Shown here one piece after another: positions 7,734 to 15,200 of a stretch of 44,836 nt of DNA (position 1 is the stretch's first letter; every line of letters begins with the position of its first letter). Source of the stretch: a bacterium 1XD42-1 (GTDB taxonomy: Bacteria > Bacillota > Clostridia > Oscillospirales > Ruminococcaceae); assembly GCA_003612625.1 (NCBI GenBank), contig RAZJ01000022.1, forward strand, positions 1-44,836, given 5' to 3'. The position numbers and the translations under genes are program-made. The notes under the pieces are model-generated. The model saw only the letters and a program-made list of their open reading frames with translations. It was not told where the DNA came from and did no database searches.

Positions 7734-8969
7734 TTATTTCCGTTCTAATTCCCCATCTGAAACAATAATATAATTCCCTTTTTGTGTAATAAAGCTTAAA
7801 TTTCCTATCTGGTCAATGGAAATTGGTATTTCTGGCAGTTCCTCATAACCGTTTGTATCCTGGTCGTAGGAATAAAGACGGACATCCCCGCTGTCCGGGT
7901 TAGACAGATCCACTTGTGTCGAGATAGAAACGGGTACGCCAAAACTATCCTGCGATAAGGGGATAACATCTAAATCATTTTCAAAATATTCGTCAAAAGT
8001 ATTTTCTACCTCTGGCCCGTCTGGTTTCAGGGATACATCTATGGATGTATCTGCTTGGACCGCCTCACCAAGGGAAAAGGCTATCTCCACGGGATTTCCG
8101 TCATCCTGTTCCGAAGTTGAGGACAGTATAACGTCATCAACTCCTGCTTGTGTCAGTTGTTCATCCATAATCTGTAAAACCGATGGGGAAATGATTGAGA
8201 TATTCTTCGGCAGAGGAAGATCGTGAGCTTTAGCGGTAATGGGGTTAACGGTGGTGTCAACGGTGATCCTTTGAGATGAATCCAACCCTACTATCTCTGT
8301 TGGATTATTCAACGAAATCTGCGTCCCCATCCCCGCTAAATATTTAGACGCAGTTTCAATCGCTGCTGACTGTGTTAATGGAACAAACGGCTGAATCTTG
8401 ACCCCTCCAGCAGAGACTCCGTTTATGTTGACCTGTGTCTTTTTATTTTTGATTTTTAAAACATTTGCCGGTTTTATTGTGCTTCCACTGGAATCACTCC
8501 GGTTTTGATTTGAAGTTGGTCTGCTCCAACTGTAACTCCTTCTGGAGCTGCTCTCACTGGAGCTGCTGCTTGGCTCGCTGGAACTGCTTGGCTCGCTGGA
8601 GCTGCTTGGCTCGCTGGAGCTGCTTGGCTCGCTGGAGCTGCTTGGCTCGCTGGAGCTGCTTGGCTCGCTGGAGCTGCTTGGCTCACTGGAGCTGCTTGGC
8701 TCGCTGGAGCTGCTTGGCTCACTGGAGCTGCTTGGCTCGCTGGAGCTGCTTGGCTCGCTGGAGCTGCTTGGCTCGCTGGGGGTACTTTCCTCACTGGGGG
8801 GGTCTTCTCCGGGAGCGTCCGTATCAGGGGGCGCGTCCGGGTCGGATTCGTACTGACTGGAGATGCTTTCATCGCTGCCGTTCTCATTCGATGTGAAAGC
8901 TGTCATACCAGAAAACAGGATAGCCGCTGACCAGATGGCTACTGCCGATACCTTTAAAAATTTCCTCAC
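7734..8969 (-). CDS. Secreted Ser-Glu-Pro repeat protein with the C-terminal domain shared with the CAP protein
   Basis: A 411-residue protein starting at GTG 8969 (GAGGAGG nine bases upstream). Residues 1-26 form a signal peptide (KVSAVAIWSAAILFSGMTAF). An acidic stretch follows, then about 12 perfect or near-perfect six-residue units (SSSSEP) at about 65-135, a Ser/Arg/Tyr junction, and a globular region about 160-411. Its last 90 residues (QDSFGVPVSISTQVDL...GNYIIVSDGELERK) align well with the end of the 1090-residue CAP protein. There is no LPXTG or SLH anchor. The repeat probably acts as an extended, possibly glycosylated, wall-spanning stalk. I do not recognise the C-terminal domain; the function is unknown. 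Confidence 0.8.
   Translation of the reverse strand: MRKFLKVSAVAIWSAAILFSGMTAFTSNENGSDESISSQYESDPDAPPDTDAPGEDPPSEESTPSEPSSSSEPSSSSEPSSSSEPSSSSEPSSSSEPSSSSEPSSSSEPSSSSEPSSSSEPSSSSEPSSSSEPSSSSSESSSRRSYSWSRPTSNQNRSDSSGSTIKPANVLKIKNKKTQVNINGVSAGGVKIQPFVPLTQSAAIETASKYLAGMGTQISLNNPTEIVGLDSSQRITVDTTVNPITAKAHDLPLPKNISIISPSVLQIMDEQLTQAGVDDVILSSTSEQDDGNPVEIAFSLGEAVQADTSIDVSLKPDGPEVENTFDEYFENDLDVIPLSQDSFGVPVSISTQVDLSNPDSGDVRLYSYDQDTNGYEELPEIPISIDQIGNLSFITQKGNYIIVSDGELERK
8567..8782 (-). repeat. 18-bp tandem repeat coding for SSSSEP
   Basis: About 12 copies of an 18-base unit (gctggagctgcttggctc as read on the plus strand) differ at single positions (cgctgg / cactgg / ctggaa). The in-frame unit keeps the protein open if copies are gained or lost, so the number may vary between strains. 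Confidence 0.9.
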
Positions 8970-9052
8970 CTAAAAAATCCTCCTCTTCAGCCTTAAAATT
9001 TATAACGATCTCTTACTAATGCAGCTCCAATCGTTTTGTCCCTTATAAGATA

Positions 9053-9107
9053 GGTTTCTTCCGACTGAATTTGTCGGAAGAAACCGCAAAGGATACCCTT
9101 TGCGGTT
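9053..9107 (-). promoter_or_regulatory. Two adjoining hairpins in the leader of the repeat-protein gene
   Basis: In the minus-strand transcript an 11-bp stem (9082-9092 with 9097-9107) is followed by a 13-bp stem (9053-9065 with 9073-9085). The two share the four bases 9082-9085, so full versions of both cannot form at once. They lie just after the promoter and about 85 bases before the start codon. No U-tract follows. Likely an RNA-stability or regulatory leader; no known riboswitch recognised. Confidence 0.55.
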
Positions 9108-9117
9108 CATTAGTTTT

Positions 9118-9145
9118 ATTATATATCTTTATTTGGTAAAGTCAA
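9118..9145 (-). promoter_or_regulatory. Promoter of the Ser-Glu-Pro repeat protein gene
   Basis: Minus strand TTGACT (9140-9145), 16 bases, TATAAT (9118-9123). It predicts a start near 9111 and a leader of about 140 bases carrying the paired hairpins. Confidence 0.75.
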
Positions 9146-9227
9146 CCATGGTCAGAATAATCTTTTTCTCCGGCGGGAAAAATAAAAAAGTTTGTCTTTT
9201 CTTTAACAAAAAACAAGCTTTTCTCTC

Positions 9228-9256
9228 TTGCAATTTTACCGGTACTGTTTTATAAT
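9228..9256 (+). promoter_or_regulatory. pckG promoter
   Basis: TTGCAA (9228-9233), 17 bases, TATAAT (9251-9256). The region upstream (9146-9227) is AT-rich and otherwise featureless. The leader to the start codon is about 85 bases. Confidence 0.75.
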
Positions 9257-9283
9257 GAAAAAGGAAAAATTTAAAGTTCTCTG

Positions 9284-9326
9284 GTATTATTACGGTACCA
9301 AATTTCCCTTAATTTTGTAATAATAC
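9284..9326 (+). promoter_or_regulatory. Inverted repeat in the pckG leader
   Basis: GTATTATTAC (9284-9293) and GTAATAATAC (9317-9326) are perfect 10-base arms separated by 23 bases, between the promoter and the ribosome site (GGAAGGAG). They could be an operator half-site pair or a hairpin. Neither a CcpA cre nor a Rex box is evident. Confidence 0.5.
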
Positions 9327-9347
9327 AATTTTGGAAGGAGCATTGCA

Positions 9348-11117
9348 ATGACAAAGAACCAGAATGTCCTCAAATGGATTGAGGAATGCAAAGCATTGGT
9401 AAAACCAGATAAAGTGGTCTGGATTGATGGCAGCGATGAACAAATCCAAGAATTGCGTAAATTATCTATTTCCATCGGCGAAATGGAACCTTTAAACGAG
9501 GAAAAGCTGCCTGGATGCCTGCTGCACCGGACGGCTGTTAATGATGTTGCCCGTGTGGAAGGCCGCACTTATATCTGCACCCGTAAAAAAGAAGATGCCG
9601 GCCCCACCAACAACTGGGAAGATCCCAAGGTTATGTATGATAAACTGGGCAAGCTTTTTGACGGCTGCATGAAGGGCCGCACTATGTATGTCATTCCTTA
9701 CTGCATGGGTCCAATCGGTTCTCCATTCTCTAAAGTAGGCGTTGAACTGACTGATTCCACTTACGTGGTTTTAAATATGGACATTATGACCCGCATGGGC
9801 CAGAAAGCTTTGGATCAACTGGGCGACGAATCCAATGATTTTGTCCGGGGCCTCCATTCTAAAGCAAAATTAGAAGAAGAAAACCGTTATATTGTCCATT
9901 TCCCGGAAGATAATACCATTTGGTCCATTAACTCCGGTTATGGCGGCAATGTTCTGTTAGGTAAAAAATGCTTTGCTTTGCGTATTGCTTCTTACCAGGC
10001 TAAAATGGAAGGCTGGATGGCAGAGCATATGCTCATTTTGGGCTTGGAAAATCCCAAAGGTGAAATTAAATATGTTTGTGCTGCTTTCCCATCCGCCTGC
10101 GGCAAAACCAACCTGGCTATGCTGATCCCGCCGAAAAAATACCGCGATATGGGCTATAAGGTCTGGACCGTAGGGGATGATATTGCCTGGCTCCGGATTG
10201 GTCCTGACGGCCGTCTGTGGGCGATCAATCCGGAAGCCGGTTTCTTTGGCGTTGCACCTGGAACCAATGTGAAATCCAATCCCAACGCTTTGGAATCTAC
10301 CCGTAAAAATACCATCTTTACAAATGTCGTCCATGATTTGGATAATAATACCGTTTGGTGGGAAGGCTTGGACAAAAATCCCCCGAAACATGCTGTCAAC
10401 TGGAAAGGGGAACCTTGGGACTGCACCGACGGCTCCAAAGGCGCCCATCCCAATTCCCGCTTTACTGCTCCCGCAGTCAACTGCCCCTGCATTTCCAAAG
10501 AATTTGATAATCCCCAGGGTGTTCCTGTTTCTGCTATTATCTTCGGCGGCCGCCGCGCAAAAACTGCTCCATTAGTTTACCAGTCCCGCGACTGGACCCA
10601 TGGCGTTTTTGTTGGTTCCACTATGGCTTCTGAAACAACTGCTGCCGCTGCCGGTGCAGTAGGTGTTGTCCGCCGTGATCCAATGGCTATGCTGCCTTTC
10701 TGCGGCTACCATATGGGCGATTACTGGACACATTGGCTGGAAATGGGCGAAAAATTAGGCGATAAAGCTCCGAAAATCTTTAACGTCAACTGGTTCCGCA
10801 CCGACGATGAAGGTCATTTCATTTGGCCGGGCTTTGGCGATAACATGCGTGTCCTGAACTGGATCATTGACCGCTGCGAAGGCAAGGCTGATGCTGTTGA
10901 AACACCTATCGGTTTTGAACCGAAACCAGAAGATATTGACGTAGCAGATCTGGATGGTATTACAACGGATACTGTCCGTGGTTTGCTGAATGTGGACAAA
11001 GAGCTTTGGAAAGAAGAAGTTGCCGGTATTAAAGAATTCTATGCGAAATTTGGTGACCGTCTGCCTGCTGCCCTGAAGGATCAGCTGGCCAAGCTGGAAG
11101 CCAATTTGAATCAATAA
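9348..11117 (+). CDS. pckG: Phosphoenolpyruvate carboxykinase, GTP type
   Basis: A 589-residue cytosolic enzyme interconverting oxaloacetate + GTP and phosphoenolpyruvate + GDP + CO2. In anaerobes it often runs in the carboxylating direction. It belongs to the GTP family (EC 4.1.1.32), as shown by length and motifs: IPYCMGPIGSPFSKVGVELTDS, FPSACGKTNLAML (kinase-1a P-loop with the reactive Cys), VGDDIAWLR (metal-binding kinase-2) and FGGRRAKTAPLV. Mn ligands Lys/His lie around GYGGNVLLGKKC. The ATG at 9348 follows GGAAGGAG. Its stop codon overlaps the ATG of a small membrane-peptide gene (TAATG), and a strong terminator closes the transcript. Confidence 0.95.
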   Translation: MTKNQNVLKWIEECKALVKPDKVVWIDGSDEQIQELRKLSISIGEMEPLNEEKLPGCLLHRTAVNDVARVEGRTYICTRKKEDAGPTNNWEDPKVMYDKLGKLFDGCMKGRTMYVIPYCMGPIGSPFSKVGVELTDSTYVVLNMDIMTRMGQKALDQLGDESNDFVRGLHSKAKLEEENRYIVHFPEDNTIWSINSGYGGNVLLGKKCFALRIASYQAKMEGWMAEHMLILGLENPKGEIKYVCAAFPSACGKTNLAMLIPPKKYRDMGYKVWTVGDDIAWLRIGPDGRLWAINPEAGFFGVAPGTNVKSNPNALESTRKNTIFTNVVHDLDNNTVWWEGLDKNPPKHAVNWKGEPWDCTDGSKGAHPNSRFTAPAVNCPCISKEFDNPQGVPVSAIIFGGRRAKTAPLVYQSRDWTHGVFVGSTMASETTAAAAGAVGVVRRDPMAMLPFCGYHMGDYWTHWLEMGEKLGDKAPKIFNVNWFRTDDEGHFIWPGFGDNMRVLNWIIDRCEGKADAVETPIGFEPKPEDIDVADLDGITTDTVRGLLNVDKELWKEEVAGIKEFYAKFGDRLPAALKDQLAKLEANLNQ

Positions 11118-11239
11118 TGCGGCTTTATAGCGGCTTTAGCCGCTGGCGCGCAATTACAGCGATTTGTATGACGGCTGCTGCAACTGCTATTGCGATTGTA
11201 TTTGCTGTTATGGCTGCTGTAATCGCTAACCATGATTAA
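11117..11239 (+). CDS. 40-residue membrane peptide overlapping the pckG stop
   Basis: The ATG at 11117 overlaps the pckG stop as TAATG, an arrangement for translational re-initiation. The frame runs 40 codons, MRLYSGFSRWRAITAICM followed by an alanine- and isoleucine-rich helix (AIAIVFAVMAAVIANHD), and stops eleven bases before the pckG terminator. The basic N-terminus followed by one hydrophobic segment predicts a single-pass membrane peptide. No family recognised. Its composition differs from the 24-residue array peptides nearby. It might be a chance frame, since no separate ribosome site is visible. Confidence 0.5.
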   Translation: MRLYSGFSRWRAITAICMTAAATAIAIVFAVMAAVIANHD

Positions 11240-11249
11240 AAACTAAAAA

Positions 11250-11285
11250 AACCGCTTCCGGGGAAACCCCGGAAGCGGTTTTTTT
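11250..11285 (+). terminator. pckG terminator
   Basis: A perfect 14-bp stem, AACCGCTTCCGGGG / CCCCGGAAGCGGTT, with a three-base loop and a run of T's. It is flanked by A's on the left, so it also works in reverse. Confidence 0.95.
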
Positions 11286-11286
11286 A

Positions 11287-11315
11287 TAGACAACCTCGTC
11301 TATTTATGGTATATT
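11287..11315 (+). promoter_or_regulatory. Sense promoter, copy 1
   Basis: TAGACA (11287-11292), 17 bases, TATATT (11310-11315), with a start expected near 11322 at the first base of the GGCGCTGTC 5' arm. The same boxes and spacing occur in all three copies. Confidence 0.75.
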
Positions 11316-11377
11316 ATCTGTGGCGCTGTCGCATTCGGCAGGCGGTTAAATCCCGCCCCTGAAAAGGGGTGACGCTT

Positions 11378-11452
11378 ATGTGGAGCAGACTTTTTCGATT
11401 GATTGTATTTTCCCTCATCATAGTATACATATGCTCTGTAAAAGTATGGTAA
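11378..11452 (+). CDS. 24-residue hydrophobic peptide, putative type I toxin, copy 1
   Basis: MWSRLFRLIVF...VKVW, 24 residues: a short basic N-terminus (two Arg), a single hydrophobic helix of about 15 residues including a Cys, and a Lys-Val-Trp end. This fits the small membrane-inserting toxins of type I systems. The ribosome site AGGGGTG lies eight bases before ATG, inside a CCCCTGAAAAGGGG hairpin that would hide it. The message runs from about 11322 (GGCGCTGTC) to 11524 (GACAGCGCC), and these ends are exact complements. GCAGGCGGTTA near the 5' end also pairs with TAACCGTCTGC near the 3' end. A convergent antisense promoter lies just beyond. The peptide family is not one I know (not TxpA/BsrG, Fst/Ldr, Hok, Ibs or TisB by sequence). 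Confidence 0.75.
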   Translation: MWSRLFRLIVFSLIIVYICSVKVW

Positions 11453-11530
11453 CCGCCCCCTAGCCAAAAAGTGAGCGGTTACTATCGCTAATTTTTTTGG
11501 GGCTAACCGTCTGCTGACAGCGCCTTTTAC
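11440..11530 (-). ncRNA. Putative antisense antitoxin RNA, copy 1
   Basis: It is predicted to start near 11530 from the consensus minus-strand promoter and to end after the GTAACCGC/GCGGTTAC hairpin (11449-11482) at a short U-run (11440-11443). About 90 bases, complementary to the 3' untranslated region and last codons of the peptide mRNA. 3'-overlapping antisense control is known from TxpA/RatA and BsrG/SR4 of Bacillus subtilis. Ends are inferred. Confidence 0.65.
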
Positions 11531-11536
11531 ATCTTT

Positions 11537-11565
11537 ATTATAACGGACTTTATCTATTTTGTCAA
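11537..11565 (-). promoter_or_regulatory. Consensus antisense promoter, copy 1
   Basis: Minus strand TTGACA (11560-11565), 17 bases, TATAAT (11537-11542): a perfect sigma-A consensus, stronger than the sense promoter, pointing into the cassette. Confidence 0.85.
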
Positions 11566-11598
11566 ACTCATTTTTTGAATTTTAAACGGGCAAAATAA

Positions 11599-11627
11599 TA
11601 GACATTTTTGTTAAACCATGTTATATT
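11599..11627 (+). promoter_or_regulatory. Sense promoter, copy 2
   Basis: TAGACA (11599-11604), 17 bases, TATATT (11622-11627). Transcription is expected near 11634 (AGCGCTGTC arm). Confidence 0.75.
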
Positions 11628-11689
11628 ATAGATAGCGCTGTCGCATTCGGCAGGCGGTTAAATCCCGCCCCTGAAAAGGGGTGACGCTT

Positions 11690-11764
11690 ATGTGGAGCAG
11701 ACTTCTTCGATTGATTGTATTTTCAATCATCATAATATACATATGCTCTGTAAAAGTATGGTAA
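11690..11764 (+). CDS. 24-residue hydrophobic peptide, putative type I toxin, copy 2
   Basis: The same peptide with conservative changes (MWSRLLRLIVFSIIIIYICS..., ending VKVW). Differences from copy 1 are Leu for Phe at 6 and Ile for Leu/Val in the helix, so hydrophobicity is kept, as expected under protein-level selection. The leader keeps the hidden ribosome site. The 5' arm starts AGCGCTGTC (11634-11642) and faces GACAGCGCC (11832-11840), losing only the outermost pair. The loop of the stop-codon hairpin differs from copies 1 and 3. Confidence 0.75.
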   Translation: MWSRLLRLIVFSIIIIYICSVKVW

Positions 11765-11848
11765 CCGCCCTCCCCAGCAAAGAGTAAGCGGTTACCATAT
11801 CGCAAAAACCTTTTGGGGCTAACCGTCTGCTGACAGCGCCCTTTTACA
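11752..11848 (-). ncRNA. Putative antisense antitoxin RNA, copy 2
   Basis: It would run from the promoter at 11855-11883 through the 3' arm complement to the hairpin over the stop codon (arms within 11761-11796) and a short U-run at 11752-11755. Its loop differs from the other copies, which could make pairing copy-specific. Confidence 0.65.
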
Positions 11849-11854
11849 CTTTTA

Positions 11855-11883
11855 ATTATAACGGACTTTATCTATTTTGTCAA
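11855..11883 (-). promoter_or_regulatory. Consensus antisense promoter, copy 2
   Basis: Minus strand TTGACA (11878-11883), 17 bases, TATAAT (11855-11860). Confidence 0.85.
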
Positions 11884-11916
11884 ACTCATTTTTTGAATTT
11901 TAAACGGGCAAAGTAA

Positions 11917-11945
11917 TAGACAATTTTGTCAAACCATGTTATATT
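11917..11945 (+). promoter_or_regulatory. Sense promoter, copy 3
   Basis: TAGACA (11917-11922), 17 bases, TATATT (11940-11945). Start expected near 11952. Confidence 0.75.
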
Positions 11946-12007
11946 ATAGATGGCGCTGTCGCATTCGGCAGGCGGTTAAATCCCGCCCCTGAAAAGGGGT
12001 GACGCTT

Positions 12008-12082
12008 ATGTGGAGCAGAATTCTTCGATTGATTGTATTTTCCCTCATCATAGTATACATATGCTCTGTAAAAGTATGGTAA
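12008..12082 (+). CDS. 24-residue hydrophobic peptide, putative type I toxin, copy 3
   Basis: MWSRILRLIVF...VKVW, differing from copy 1 only at residues 5-6 (Ile-Leu for Leu-Phe). The full GGCGCTGTC (11952-11960) / GACAGCGCC (12143-12151) end pairing, the SD hairpin and the stop-codon hairpin are all kept. It is the last intact copy before the CAP-domain gene, whose convergent terminator follows. Confidence 0.75.
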   Translation: MWSRILRLIVFSLIIVYICSVKVW

Positions 12083-12158
12083 CCGCCCCCCGTAGCAAGG
12101 ATTAGCGGTTACCGTTATTTCTTCAGGGGCTAACCGTCTGCTGACAGCGCCCTTTTCT
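12070..12158 (-). ncRNA. Putative antisense antitoxin RNA, copy 3
   Basis: Predicted from about 12158 to the U-run at 12070-12073 beyond the stop-codon hairpin. Same design as copies 1 and 2; ends inferred. Confidence 0.62.
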
Positions 12159-12164
12159 ATTTTT

Positions 12165-12193
12165 ATTATAGCTTGCTATTTTCAATCTGTCAA
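12165..12193 (-). promoter_or_regulatory. Consensus antisense promoter, copy 3
   Basis: Minus strand TTGACA (12188-12193), 17 bases, TATAAT (12165-12170). The spacer differs in sequence from copies 1 and 2, yet both hexamers and the spacing are unchanged, which argues for selection on the promoter. Confidence 0.85.
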
Positions 12194-12200
12194 CCGCTAA

Positions 12201-12233
12201 AATTGCCGCACAGGATTTTCCTGTGCGGCAATT
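12201..12233 (-). terminator. Terminator of the CAP-domain protein gene
   Basis: A perfect 15-bp palindromic stem (AATTGCCGCACAGGA and complement) with a three-base loop, immediately after the stop codon on the minus strand. It separates the gene from the antisense promoter of array copy 3. Confidence 0.88.
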
Positions 12234-12237
12234 CATT

Positions 12238-15200
12238 TTATTTCCGCTGTAACATGCCGTCAGAAATAATAATATAATTTCCTTCTCCTGTTACAAAATG
12301 GAGATAACCATTTACATCAAAGAAAACATTTGACTGTGCTAATTGCTGATAAGAATTGGTTGCCGGATTATAAGAATAGAAATAAAGGTTTTCTACTTTT
12401 GCATTTGGCGGGGAAATCCGGGTTGCTACGGAAACTGGTACTCCAAAACTTCCTTCTTGTGCCAATGGGATTACTGCTGTCCGGTTCCGGTAGTATTTCG
12501 CAAAATTAGTCTGTACCTGGTTCCCATTTTGCTTGAAAGATAAATTGAAATCTTTCTTTAAGCTTGCAGCAGCAGAAACAGGGATACTTAAACGGGTTTC
12601 TACCATACCATTATTCATATAATCTGCTGTCAGGACACCCTGTAAACCAGCTCTCTGCATATCAGAAGCAAACCGGCTTAAAATTTCAGCAGAAACTACT
12701 GAAATATTTTTCAAAGAGATGTTTGCTTCTTTGATACCTTTGGATTTTGCTAAGGAAACTGCCTGGTTGAAAGCTGTTTGTGCTGTTGTCTGGGTCAGCG
12801 GGGAAGCTGCAACCGTATTGCCATTTGTATTTCCAACAACAGGCGCAATTGTACTTGCAGTATGATTTCCCGCTAATTTTGATTTTAGTATACTGTTAAT
12901 GGTACTGGTCAGTCCATTAAAAATGCTAGTGCCGCCTTTACTGGAAGATGAACTGCTTCCACCGCCGCCGGATCCGCTGCCTTTATTGCTGCTGGAACTG
13001 CTATTGCTATAATCAGGTGTTGTGGGATTTGTAGGCTTGCTGGTGCTTCCCTGAGGATCCCAGGAAAATACAAACGGGCTTAAACTGTCTGCCGGAAGCG
13101 TAAAAGAATCACTGCCGCGGACAATTCCGGAAATGGTTTCCCATACACCCTGGGCATAATGATAAACCATTAAATTGGTATCCTCCGGATTCATGCCAAT
13201 ATCACTGTAATTGATTGTAATGGTAATATTGCCGCCTACTATTTTTACTTTCTGGCCATCTGAACTGTTAATCAAACTGATATCAACTGCATGTGCAGAT
13301 GTTTTTCCTTCGGATAATTCCTGGACTTTCTTTTTAGTGGCTTCTTTTTCTTCTTCACTGACTCCGCTCATGTATAAATCTACATCTTCTTTTGTCAGGG
13401 CTCCACCGTCTGCCCCTACTAAATCAATGTCAAATGAAAAATTGAGATCTTCAGCACTGAATTTATCAACCACTGTAATTTCAAATGCGTTTTCCTTTGT
13501 AAAAGGAGCAAGCCCTGAACCACCGTCTGTTGTTACACTGACTTCCGTTGTTCCTACTCTGTCCAGTACGCTTCTAATATTCAGCATAGAAGCTGTTAAA
13601 GGAATTTCTAAAGAAGGTAATCCGCTTTTCCGTATAATTTGTACTTTAGCTATTCTAAGATCAATATTATCCCCTTTATTATATTTTAATTTTCCTGGAG
13701 GGACTACCTTTAAATCTGTTATAATGTCTTCCACTTTAATCGAGAAAGTTGCTATACGGTTCGGATTATTGGCATCCGGCATAACTGTAATGGTCTTTTG
13801 TCCCAGTGCTGCATTTCCTGTCAGGGTTTTGTCATAACCTTTTAACATTGCTGGGGTTACTGCAACTGTATCACTTGGTTTACCGCTGCCATACTGCGTA
13901 GTAATGGTGATTCCTGTTAAGTCAATATCTTCTCCAACAATAACTTTTTCAGGAATACGGCTTAATGTACAGGTATAAGTTTCTGTCAATATGGAAATTG
14001 GAACGGTTAATGTAATGTCATTGCTGCTTGGGTTGGAGGCAATAATGCCAATCGCTGCTGTCTGGCCAGGTTTTGCTCCTGCTTTGACCGAATAGGCTAA
14101 TACATTATTGGTTCCCATCATAGGTGTATTTAAAATACTGTCTGCATCTGTAATTGTACCAATCTGATAAGTCCATTTTCCGCCATCTGTTGGAAGCAAC
14201 TGGGATAAATCATAGTATTTCGTTTCCGTATCCCCAGACATTACCTGCTGTGTGGGAATTGTCGGAATCGTTGTTACGCTTCCTTTTGTCACGGTAACGG
14301 TTACTATGCCAAGCGTGTTGAAAAGTGCAACAGGGTTAGGATCAAAAACAATCTGTACTTCATGAGTACCAACGTCTAATTTCTGATTTCCTTGCACCCA
14401 GCTCCAGGAGCCTTCCACTTGGGTTCCTGCCATATCTACAAATGAAATTCCTGTTACGGTATCTGTAATATCATCTAATGTCTGTCCAAAAGACATGGTT
14501 GCTGTTGCTGTTCCTACCTGTGTCGGGACTGGTCTGCTGCTAACATTCGATCCTTTTGTTCCAAATAATTGTGTCCAATATAAAACATTATTATATTCAT
14601 AACAGCCAACACCAATTACATTAAATCCACGGCCATTTTGATCCAAAATATTTGCACGGTGGCCCGGTGAATTCATCCAGTCGTTTACGACTTCTGCGGG
14701 TGTTTTTTGTCCATATGCAATGTTTTCACCAAAAGCTACATAATCATTCATATTTTCAATGGCTGTAAAACAATCTGAGCCATTGGGCCTTGTATGAGAA
14801 GTATTTTCTACGATTTCAGTAGCACGCAGACTGGCTGCTTTTGCTAAGTTTGCATCTTCTTTCAAGGCAGATAATGATTCTTTGGCACGTTCCACATTCA
14901 CCAGCCGGATGACTTCCTGCTGATAATCATATATATTTACGTATCTTGCATTTCCTTGCAGGGTATACTCCTCGGAATCTGCATTGACTTCTTCTTCATT
15001 TTTTGGAGTTTCTGCTTCTGTCTGCTGGTTTTCTGCCGGAGATTCTTCTGTTTTATTCTCTTCTGTCACTGTGTTGTTTTCTTCGGTCTGGTTGTCTTCT
15101 GTTACTTTGTTGTCTTCTTCCGTCTGGTTATCTTCTGTCACTTCGTTATCTTCTTCGGTCTGGTTGTCTTCTGTCACTTTGTTATCTTCTTCCGTCTGGT

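Larger units (their letters stand above)
11287..12193. repeat. Three-copy tandem array of a toxin-antisense cassette
   Basis: Three units of about 312-318 bp (peptide starts at 11378, 11690 and 12008) are nearly identical. Each holds a plus-strand promoter, a structured 5' leader, a 24-codon hydrophobic peptide, a hairpin over the stop codon and a 3' end complementary to the 5' end. Each also has a consensus minus-strand promoter pointing back into it. The spacers between copies are also duplicated. Differences cluster in the loop of the stop-codon hairpin. The layout is that of a type I toxin-antitoxin locus. Confidence 0.85.

Noticed and set aside
8567-8782. Short regular repeats that could be mistaken for a CRISPR array
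   Set aside because: There are no spacers: the 18-bp units are contiguous and keep one reading frame of a secreted protein.
8465-8896. Plus-strand frame rich in Trp/Cys/Leu and a minus-strand frame rich in Ala/Ser/Gln
   Set aside because: Both are shadow frames of the Ser-Glu-Pro repeat; no promoter, ribosome site or plausible domain.
11378-12082. Peptides as TxpA/BsrG or Fst/Ldr family toxins
   Set aside because: Size and topology are similar, but the sequence (MWSR start, KVW end, no charged C-terminal tail) does not match those families as I know them.
11322-12193. Array units as IS or MITE copies
   Set aside because: No terminal inverted repeats with target duplications. The duplicated block includes two promoters and a conserved peptide, and units are in direct tandem with duplicated spacers, fitting unequal crossing-over.
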